Shown here piece by piece: positions 1 through 5,215 of a stretch of 5,215 nucleotides of DNA. The stretch comes from Bacteroidota bacterium (GTDB lineage Bacteria; Bacteroidota; Bacteroidia; NS11-12g; UBA955). The stretch is taken from contig CANHGC010000136.1 in the NCBI GenBank assembly GCA_947460045.1, positions 1-5,215 of the forward strand. Direction: 5' to 3'. The position numbers and the translations under genes are program-made. Below the pieces are notes generated by a model that was given only the letters and a program-made list of their open reading frames with translations, was not told the DNA's origin and ran no database searches. How positions within the stretch are numbered: position 1 is the first letter of the stretch; the number at the start of each line of letters is the position of its first letter.

Positions 1-1
1 C

Positions 2-1477
2 GATGCGCAAAAATCGTTCATGGTGGGTAGTTTGCAAAAAGCGCAAAACGAAAATATTGATTGGCGATTTGTGCAAATGGATCTCCAAAGCGATGAAATA
101 GTGGGTGGGAATTTGAGTCTGGATACGGCTTGGTATATTTCACAATTCAATGCAAATTCAAACGGAGGCGTAGTATTGAAAGCCCGTGTAACTCACCGTG
201 GTGGTGATGTGTCTCAAGCGCAACTACAACTCAAGTTGGGTGACAAAACCTTGTTTGCACAGCAAAAGTTGATCAGTAAAAACGAGTCCATAGAATTTGA
301 GTCCACGGTGAATCAGGCTGATATGGGCCAAGGTTTGAAGTTGATACTTGGCGATGATGGGTTTAAGAACGACAATGAATTGTTTTTGCATCCAATCAAA
401 GCGTGGAAAACACAGGTGGGGGTGATTGGCTCAAATCCTGCGGTTGATGCGATGTTTCAAGCCCAGCCGTTGCTGGTGAAGCGCCCATTGCGATTGCCTT
501 TGAACACCCGGGATTTTGAGGCGTTGTCTGGATTGGATGCGATCATGGTGATTGGGGGTGTTCAGTTGAGCGATGCAGATTTGGCGGGTTTGAAGACCCG
601 GGTGGAATCGGGATTGGTGTGTTTGCAATTCATGGATCAACCCGTGAGATCTTCAATGAAAACCATTTTTGGCGATGTTTTGCCGGGAGAGTGGAAATCC
701 ATCAACGAACGCATTTCATTGCCCGGTTTAAACCATCCCGTGTTTCAAGGGGCGTTTACTGAAACTTTATCAGACAATACGCGATTACCAGAGATCACTG
801 GAACCTTCCAGCCCAAAGAAATTTCCAATTATGAGGTTGTTGTGCAAACAGAGGGTGGTTTACCATTGCTCTTGCAGCAAACCATGGAAAGTGGGGTGCA
901 GTGGATTTGGTTATCGGACTTGCAAAAAGGGAGCAAAAAATTGTTGGAATCTAGCTGGTTCTTGCCCATGTTTACCCAAATAGTGGGCAGTCAGTCAGTC
1001 CAGGGAAAGCCCCTGTATGCTCATGTTTTTTCGAAGCAATTGTTCCCATTGCCAGGCGATATTCAGGTGGATGAAAGCGCGGCGAATTTGACGGGGAAAG
1101 GTGGCCGGTCGGTTGTGGAATTACAAACCAATTCTGAGCAACATACTTCCATGTATGTGGGTGAGGCGCCGAGTTTTTCCGGGATGTATCGACTAGAATC
1201 GCCCCGAACGGGAGAAAGGTTGGACTTGGCATTCAATTGGGCTCGCAACGAGTCGGTTTTGGACACAGATCCAGCATGGAAATCGCTACTCATAACTGGC
1301 GGGATGCCCTGGAAAACGTCTTTGGGCGATGGGAAATCTCCAATTTTACAGAATGAACCTTTAAAGGTGCTTTGGCGCTTGTTTTTGTGGGGGGCTGCCT
1401 TTTTCTTCGCAGTAGAGGTATTGCTGCTCATCGGGCGAAAAAAAATCAATTCAAAAGACAAAGAAAAACATGAATAA
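2..1477 (+). CDS. BatA-domain-type membrane protein, C-terminal part (5' end outside window)
   Basis: This reading frame is open from the left edge, so the Met at 20 is probably internal and the true start lies upstream. The visible part is 491 residues: a long soluble region, then one hydrophobic segment at about nt 1367-1432 (VLWRLFLWGAAFFF... to ...LLLIG), then a lysine-rich tail (RKK...KDKEKHE). This fits a large extracytoplasmic region anchored by a C-terminal membrane helix with a short positive cytoplasmic end. Bacteroidota proteins of this architecture usually begin with a BatA (aerotolerance regulator N-terminal) domain carrying two further helices; that part would be upstream and is not seen. 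A stretch near nt 521-625 (LDAIMVIGGVQLSDADL, then a segment ending ...GLVCLQF) resembles the 'is there a name or limit, then a gliding helix' part of a class I amidotransferase-like fold, without visible catalytic residues. The family is assigned from overall architecture and from the following dihydroorotase and DUF4199 genes. Its exact function is unknown; a role in envelope integrity is inferred. Confidence 0.72.
   Translation, partial: DAQKSFMVGSLQKAQNENIDWRFVQMDLQSDEIVGGNLSLDTAWYISQFNANSNGGVVLKARVTHRGGDVSQAQLQLKLGDKTLFAQQKLISKNESIEFESTVNQADMGQGLKLILGDDGFKNDNELFLHPIKAWKTQVGVIGSNPAVDAMFQAQPLLVKRPLRLPLNTRDFEALSGLDAIMVIGGVQLSDADLAGLKTRVESGLVCLQFMDQPVRSSMKTIFGDVLPGEWKSINERISLPGLNHPVFQGAFTETLSDNTRLPEITGTFQPKEISNYEVVVQTEGGLPLLLQQTMESGVQWIWLSDLQKGSKKLLESSWFLPMFTQIVGSQSVQGKPLYAHVFSKQLFPLPGDIQVDESAANLTGKGGRSVVELQTNSEQHTSMYVGEAPSFSGMYRLESPRTGERLDLAFNWARNESVLDTDPAWKSLLITGGMPWKTSLGDGKSPILQNEPLKVLWRLFLWGAAFFFAVEVLLLIGRKKINSKDKEKHE
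1437..1469 (+). promoter_or_regulatory. A-rich translation initiation leader of the dihydroorotase-like gene
   Basis: The 33 bases before the ATG at 1470 contain 23 adenines, including a run of eight (1438-1445), and no GGAG-type Shine-Dalgarno motif. Bacteroidota commonly initiate without Shine-Dalgarno pairing and favour A-rich, unstructured leaders, so this stretch probably serves as the initiation region. It also encodes the lysine-rich C-terminal tail of the upstream membrane protein, so one sequence carries both roles. The regulatory role is inferred. Confidence 0.45.
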
Positions 1478-2753
1478 TACCACTTTGCTTCAAAACGTTA
1501 AGTTGTTTGATCCCAGCAGTGATTTGCACAATCAAACGGTTGAGATACTTGTAAAAAATGGATTGATAGAATCGGTGGGTGAGGGTTTGGGTATGGCTGC
1601 CGCGGAGGTGATTGATTGCGGAGGCGCATACGTTTCTGCGGGTTGGCTAGATGCATTTGGATTTTGTCCGGATCCCGGAGAGCCTTGGAAAGAGAGTTTG
1701 CAGTCTTATACAGAAGCGGCCCAAATGGGTGGGTTTACTCAGGTGGCTGCCTTGTGCGGGACATCGCCAAAATCGGACAATGAATCGGTGATTTCGCAAG
1801 TGAAACAGGTGGGGTCGTTGCTTAGGGCTGAGATTCTTCCGTTGGGACATTCGAGTGTAGCCGGCGAGGCCAAGGAAATGGCAGAGGTGTTTGAGATGCA
1901 TCGGGCGGGAGCTGTGGCTTTTACCGATGGCATTCATCACAGTGCGTCATTGGGTCTCAGAACCAAGCTTATGCAATATTGTGCTTCGTTGGGACTGAAA
2001 TATTTGCATTACCCTTTTCAGAATCAGTTGGCACCAGACGGTAAAATCCATGAAGGTTTGGTGAACGCAACGCTTGGTTTTAAAGGGATTCCATCGGTGA
2101 GTGAAACGGTTGAATTGTTGGCTGATATTGAACTAGCAAAATATTTAAAATGCCCCTTGCACGTTTTGTGCGTGAGCAGTGCCGAGGGCGTGGCTTTGAT
2201 TCGGGCGGCAAAAAAAGACGGTGTGGAAATTCATGCGTCGGTGCCCGTACTCAATTTGTTGTATACCGATGAATGGCTCACAGGGTTTGATGAGAACCTG
2301 AAGGTGTTGCCGCCGTTGCGTTCAGAGATTGATCGTAAGGCATTGCTTCTGGGATTGTTGGATGGTACTTTGGATGCTGTGGTGAGCAATCATCACCCGG
2401 AGGACATCGAATCGAAGAAAGTGGAGTTTGATTATGCGGCTTGGGGTGCGGCGACCATCACGCAAGTATTTCATTTGATGTGTAAAGCATTTGAAAATGA
2501 GTTGCCAGAAAATTGGGTGCCGTTGTTGTATCGCGGAAGTCGGAATTTCTTGGGACTTCATCAGCGAAGTGTATCGGCGGGAGAGCCTGCTGCTTTAACC
2601 TTTTTTGAGCTGGGCGGGGAATATCGCTTCGAGAAAACAAATCGGAGGACAAGGGCGTACAACGTACCTTTGACGGAGGAAGTGCTCAAGGGTAGGGTGG
2701 TTGCCACCATGCGCAATGGCTGTTATATGATAAATCATGATGGATCGAATTAA
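1470..2753 (+). CDS. Dihydroorotase homologue with degenerate active site, probably non-catalytic (PyrC'-like)
   Basis: This 427-residue protein has the length and layout of class I dihydroorotases of the amidohydrolase superfamily, the enzymes that interconvert carbamoyl aspartate and dihydroorotate in pyrimidine synthesis. Family landmarks are present: an N-terminal beta domain (LFDPSSDLHNQTVEILVKNG, 12-31), the DPGEPWKE and AAQMGGFTQV segments (68-92), AGAVAFTDG (146-154), HEGLVNATLGFKGIPSVSE (194-212), NLKVLPPLRS (276-285) and SNHHPEDIESKKVEFDYAAWG (from 306). Key residues are missing. The usual D-x-H-x-H-L-R is D61-A-F63-G-F65-C-P67, so both metal histidines and the substrate arginine are lost. 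The Asn of the usual PNT motif is Gly97, the metal His of the usual HVS motif is Cys234, and the catalytic Asp of TDH is Asn307. Asp153 and His180 remain. An active dihydroorotase is therefore unlikely. Non-catalytic homologues (PyrC' of Pseudomonas) support aspartate transcarbamoylase assembly; whether this one does is unknown. It overlaps the previous gene by 8 bp and the next by 17 bp. The start is the only ATG that fits the family N-terminus. Automatic annotation would probably call it pyrC. Confidence 0.9.
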   Translation: MNNTTLLQNVKLFDPSSDLHNQTVEILVKNGLIESVGEGLGMAAAEVIDCGGAYVSAGWLDAFGFCPDPGEPWKESLQSYTEAAQMGGFTQVAALCGTSPKSDNESVISQVKQVGSLLRAEILPLGHSSVAGEAKEMAEVFEMHRAGAVAFTDGIHHSASLGLRTKLMQYCASLGLKYLHYPFQNQLAPDGKIHEGLVNATLGFKGIPSVSETVELLADIELAKYLKCPLHVLCVSSAEGVALIRAAKKDGVEIHASVPVLNLLYTDEWLTGFDENLKVLPPLRSEIDRKALLLGLLDGTLDAVVSNHHPEDIESKKVEFDYAAWGAATITQVFHLMCKAFENELPENWVPLLYRGSRNFLGLHQRSVSAGEPAALTFFELGGEYRFEKTNRRTRAYNVPLTEEVLKGRVVATMRNGCYMINHDGSN

Positions 2754-3309
2754 ATTGTTGGCGAACCGCGCATCTGTGTTTCACGGGGTGTTGGCTGGGG
2801 TGTTTATCTTCATGGCGAAGGTGATTGTGTATGTGACGCAACATTGGGAATATCGGTTTTTGCCGGCATTTACATTTTTGTCGTTTCTGATCGTCCTCGC
2901 AGCGATGGTGATGGGTGGTTTGGGCGATAAACGTCAGTTAGAAGGCCGACATTACAACTACAAAAGCGCTTTGATGAGTTGTTTTCGGGCGGTATTGTTT
3001 GCGGTGTGTTTGGGTACGATGGCCGATACGGTATTATACTCATTGATTGATACCAGTTTGGTGGAGCAAACCAAGTCTATCATGATTGAACAAATGCAGG
3101 TGAGTTTGGGTGAGTCCAAGTTTTTGTCGAACGAAGACATGGACAAAGTGGTGAAGAGCATTCGCGAGGCGGAATTGGGTAGTTTGTGGGGTTATTTCTC
3201 GGGATTACCGGGTTTGATCGTGGGCAATATGTTGTTTGGTTTGATTGTTGCGCGTTTTTTGCGTGTGAAGAACGAGCAAGATTGGTTGAACGATTCAGAG
3301 GTAGTTTGA
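2737..3309 (+). CDS. DUF4199-type four-helix membrane protein
   Basis: This is a 190-residue integral membrane protein with four predicted hydrophobic segments at about residues 13-33, 41-62, 80-104 and 150-174. A roughly 45-residue polar loop lies between helices 3 and 4 (about 105-149), rich in charged residues and probably extracytoplasmic or amphipathic. The stretch YNYKSALMSCFRAVLFAV (73-90), a Tyr-Lys-x-Ala-Leu-Met...Phe-Arg pattern entering helix 3, matches what I recall of DUF4199, a Bacteroidota family of unknown function often encoded beside dihydroorotase-like genes. The start is one of two consecutive ATG codons (2737 or 2740), both lying inside the end of the preceding gene. The next in-frame Met (residue 26) falls within helix 1, so a later start is unlikely. 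The 17-bp overlap implies translation coupled to the dihydroorotase homologue. The protein ends in a short charged tail (RVKNEQDWLNDSEVV). No catalytic motif is visible and I assign no biochemical function. Confidence 0.78.
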   Translation: MMDRIKLLANRASVFHGVLAGVFIFMAKVIVYVTQHWEYRFLPAFTFLSFLIVLAAMVMGGLGDKRQLEGRHYNYKSALMSCFRAVLFAVCLGTMADTVLYSLIDTSLVEQTKSIMIEQMQVSLGESKFLSNEDMDKVVKSIREAELGSLWGYFSGLPGLIVGNMLFGLIVARFLRVKNEQDWLNDSEVV

Positions 3310-3344
3310 GGTTTGCTATTTGGTTGTTTAAGTAAAAGATATTC
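3310..3344 (+). other. Short intergenic spacer, no clear terminator or promoter
   Basis: This 35-bp T-rich gap is the largest non-coding stretch in the window. I see no inverted repeat able to form a terminator stem. A TATTTGG stretch only loosely recalls the Bacteroidota -7 element (TAnnTTTG), and no well-spaced -33 element accompanies it. The last bases before the next ATG (AAGTAAAAGATATTC) are A-rich, as expected for a start without Shine-Dalgarno pairing. Transcription probably reads through, although a weak internal promoter cannot be excluded. Confidence 0.5.
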
Positions 3345-4142
3345 ATGATAAAAGCCATTTCATCTGCACAGAATCCTTGGTTGAAGGAGGTTTTGGCTTT
3401 GCAAGAGAAGAACAGGCATCGCAAGGCATTGGGCCGATTTACGGTTGAGGGCTTGAACGAGGTGCGCTTGGCGATGAAGGCTGGGCTCAATTTGATTCAG
3501 GTGGCGATCAATCCGAAGAAGATGGGTTGGGATCAGGTGATGGATAGTTTGGGGGTGACCAAGTTTGGCGATGGGGTGGAGTTGCTTGAACTGAACGACA
3601 TTGTTTGGGCGAAGGTGGTTGTGAAGGAGAGTGGCTTGAACGTGTTGGCGGTGTTTGAATTGCCAAAGCAGCCGGCGGTTTGGGCGCCAAAAGATGGCGA
3701 ATTTTACTTGATGGTAGAATCGGTTGAAAAGCCGGGTAATTTGGGCGCATTGCTTCGCTCTGCAGATTCTGCGGGCGCAAACGGTGTGGTTTTGTGCGAT
3801 GAGCGCATCGATGGGTTTCATCCACAGGTGATTAGGAATAGCGTGGGAACGGCATTTACCGTGCCTTTGTTTGTTATGGATTCGGCGAAAGCTTGGGACA
3901 TTATCGAACAGAATAAAGTGAAACTGTTTACCACTTTCATGGAAGATGCGGTGAGCGTTTGGGAGGCCGATTTGAGTGGCAAAGTGGCGATGATTGTGGG
4001 GACAGAGCATCAAGGGGTGTCGGATTTTTGGCGGGGTAAGGGTGTGAATGTGAACATTCCGATGTTTGGGACCGTGGATAGTTTGAACGTTTCGGTGGCG
4101 GCGTCTTTGTTGATGTACGAGGCGAAAAGGCAAAGGAAATAA
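3345..4142 (+). CDS. SpoU/TrmH-family RNA 2'-O-ribose methyltransferase
   Basis: This 265-residue cytoplasmic enzyme is predicted to transfer a methyl group from S-adenosylmethionine to a ribose 2'-OH in rRNA or tRNA. The N-terminal part (about 1-110) looks like the substrate-binding domain of RlmB/TsnR-type enzymes: ISSAQNPWLKEVLAL at 5-19 and GRFTVEGLNEVRLAMKAG at 30-47. The C-terminal catalytic SPOUT domain carries all three family motifs. Motif 1 is EKPGNLGALLRSADSAGA (128-145), with the conserved Asn132 and Arg138. Motif 2 is IVGTEHQGVS (217-226). Motif 3 is NIPMFGTVDSLNVSVAASLL (237-256), which forms the knotted cofactor pocket. The segment DGFHPQVIRNSVGTAF (156-171) matches the usual 'NP-x-VIR-x-S-x-G' region. 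Length is normal for a two-domain member and nothing appears broken. The start is the first ATG after the spacer and gives the expected N-terminus. The target nucleotide cannot be read from sequence, so I give no rlm or trm symbol. The gene lies 35 bp after the DUF4199 gene and 9 bp before the next gene. Confidence 0.93.
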   Translation: MIKAISSAQNPWLKEVLALQEKNRHRKALGRFTVEGLNEVRLAMKAGLNLIQVAINPKKMGWDQVMDSLGVTKFGDGVELLELNDIVWAKVVVKESGLNVLAVFELPKQPAVWAPKDGEFYLMVESVEKPGNLGALLRSADSAGANGVVLCDERIDGFHPQVIRNSVGTAFTVPLFVMDSAKAWDIIEQNKVKLFTTFMEDAVSVWEADLSGKVAMIVGTEHQGVSDFWRGKGVNVNIPMFGTVDSLNVSVAASLLMYEAKRQRK

Positions 4143-4151
4143 TTCGCAGGG

Positions 4152-5215
4152 ATGGTGAACGTGGGCGAAATTCAACGAATAGGTGTTTTGGGTGCGGGAC
4201 GAAGTGCGGGATATTTGATTGAGTATTTGGGTGCATATTGCCAATCGCGTGGCAAAACATTGAAAGTGTACGATCAGCAGTTTGATCGATTGAAAGGGTC
4301 TTTCACAGTGATGGATTCTACGGAATTGTGTGAGGCGAATTTGGGCGATGCTGCGGCATTGGATGCGGTGATATCTGGTTTGCAGTTGGTGGTGAGCGTT
4401 TTGCCGCCTTTCATGCACATTGAAGTGGCCAAAGCGTGTTTGAAGCACGGATGTCATTTGTTTACGGCCTCTTACACATCCAACGAAATGAAATTATTGG
4501 GCGAGCAGGCGGAGGCGAAGGGGTTGTTGTTTATGAACGAATTGGGCTTGGATCCGGGTATCGATCATTTGAGTGCGAGTAGGTTGTTTGAAGAAGCCCA
4601 TCGACAAGCATTTGTGATAGAGAGTTTTGAAAGTCATTGCGGGGGATTGGTGGCGATTGAAGATTGTGGGGAGAATCCATGGCAATATAAATTCACTTGG
4701 AATCCAACCAATGTGGTGTTGGCGGGTCAGGGTGGCGACAGTGTTTGGCGGGAGCATGGCATTGAGCGGCATGTGGCAGGGATGAAGATTTTTGCCAGCG
4801 CTCAAAAGATTGAAGTGCCCGGTTTGGGTGTGTTTGATGTGTATCCCAACCGCAACAGTTTAACCTATGAAGCGTTGTATGGTTTGGAGGAAGCCAGTAC
4901 CTTGCTGCGAGGCACGTTGCGACGGGAAGGGTATTGCCAGGCATGGAATGAGCTTGTTGAAATGGGTTTCACCAACTCGGTTGAATTGCTCGAAGTTGAT
5001 TGCGCTGCGACCTGGTTTACTCACGTTTCTGGGTTTGCAGATACGGAAGCTTGGTTGGCAGATTTGGCTGATCGAGGGAAGTCTCATTTGTGCGGATATA
5101 TGTCGTTTTTGCGTTTGAATGAGGGGGTTGATGGGCTTGAAGTGCTGGGTAAAAAGTCGGCACAGGTATTGGAGCAGATTTTATTGGATCGATGGGCTTT
5201 GGGTTCAGACGATAA
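4152..5215 (+). CDS. Saccharopine dehydrogenase-like reductase (LYS9 type), 3' end outside window
   Basis: The frame is open from ATG 4152 to the right edge, giving 354 complete codons. An N-terminal Rossmann fold binds NAD(P): RIGVLGAGRSAGYLIEYL at 9-26 contains the G-x-G-x-x-(A/G) loop, and VVSVLPPFMHIEVAKACL (80-97) is the usual 'LP...H..VA..C' strand-helix. The catalytic domain has the strongest marks: TASYTSNEM (105-113), FMNELGLDPGIDHLSASRL (127-145), CGGL (163-166), ENPWQYKFTWNP (174-185), YPNRNSLTYEALYG (231-244) and EASTLLRGTLRREGYC (247-262). Together these match glutamate-forming saccharopine dehydrogenase (LYS9/LYSN-like), which splits saccharopine to glutamate and aminoadipate semialdehyde or runs in reverse. 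In Bacteroidota a role in lysine degradation is the likely one. Full-length relatives are about 430-450 residues, so roughly 80-100 are missing to the right. The ATG is 9 bp after the methyltransferase stop and in the same frame. No in-frame start exists between them. A related saccharopine dehydrogenase-like enzyme with another substrate is possible. Confidence 0.9.
   Translation, partial: MVNVGEIQRIGVLGAGRSAGYLIEYLGAYCQSRGKTLKVYDQQFDRLKGSFTVMDSTELCEANLGDAAALDAVISGLQLVVSVLPPFMHIEVAKACLKHGCHLFTASYTSNEMKLLGEQAEAKGLLFMNELGLDPGIDHLSASRLFEEAHRQAFVIESFESHCGGLVAIEDCGENPWQYKFTWNPTNVVLAGQGGDSVWREHGIERHVAGMKIFASAQKIEVPGLGVFDVYPNRNSLTYEALYGLEEASTLLRGTLRREGYCQAWNELVEMGFTNSVELLEVDCAATWFTHVSGFADTEAWLADLADRGKSHLCGYMSFLRLNEGVDGLEVLGKKSAQVLEQILLDRWALGSDD

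Noticed and set aside
988..1000. Three tandem CAGT units
   Set aside because: This is only 12-13 bases inside a coding region. Three copies are too few to argue for phase variation.
3302..3322. Possible Bacteroidota promoter (TAGTTTG or TATTTGG) before the methyltransferase
   Set aside because: Both differ from TAnnTTTG by spacing or base, and no convincing TTG-type -33 element lies at the right distance.
3508..3825. Ser/Pro-rich open frame on the - strand
   Set aside because: It is the complement of the RNA methyltransferase core. Low-complexity Pro, Ser and His content is expected of antisense translation and no motif is visible.
3360..4457. 365-codon open frame on the - strand
   Set aside because: It lies opposite two genes with clear family motifs. 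Its translation is rich in His, Arg, Gln and Pro with no recognisable domain, and it follows from TTG-rich leucine coding on the + strand, which leaves few reverse stops.
4867..5118. 83-codon open frame on the + strand
   Set aside because: It is a different frame inside the saccharopine dehydrogenase-like gene, whose conserved motifs continue in frame across this region.
4152..5215. Saccharopine dehydrogenase gene as a truncated pseudogene
   Set aside because: The frame is intact to the window edge and motifs keep their family order. The missing end is due to the window boundary.

Overview
The window suggests a member of the phylum Bacteroidota. The evidence is the gene set: a BatA-type envelope protein, a dihydroorotase-like protein of the Bacteroidota kind and a DUF4199 membrane protein, packed in that order. 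None of the starts has a convincing Shine-Dalgarno motif, and one start sits behind a strongly A-rich leader, which is also typical of the phylum. Leucine is written mostly as TTG (21 of 26 leucines in the RNA methyltransferase, counted by hand). I cannot name an order, genus or species.

Layout: there are five genes, all on the + strand, and together they fill almost the whole window. (1) At 2-1477 is the C-terminal part of a large BatA-domain-type membrane protein, cut by the left edge. (2) At 1470-2753 is a dihydroorotase homologue that overlaps gene 1 by 8 bp. It has lost most of the metal-binding and substrate-binding residues of an active dihydroorotase. (3) At 2737-3309 is a four-helix DUF4199 membrane protein that overlaps gene 2 by 17 bp. 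(4) After a 35-bp spacer, 3345-4142 holds a SpoU/TrmH-family RNA 2'-O-ribose methyltransferase with all three signature motifs. (5) After 9 bp, 4152-5215 holds a saccharopine dehydrogenase-like (LYS9-type) reductase, cut by the right edge.

How they work together: genes 1-3 overlap and are very probably translated as one coupled unit. Two of them are membrane proteins and the third is a probably non-catalytic dihydroorotase-like protein, so the unit looks more like an envelope or assembly module than a pyrimidine pathway operon. Genes 4 and 5 are probably co-transcribed with it or with each other, but they are housekeeping or metabolic functions (RNA modification, lysine/saccharopine metabolism) with no obvious link to genes 1-3.

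I see no RNA genes, mobile elements, CRISPR arrays or clear terminators. No stretch without a gene exceeds 35 bp. The observation most worth a second look is the degenerate active site of the dihydroorotase homologue and its translational coupling to the BatA-like protein. I do not see evidence for a wholly new defence or mobile system here.
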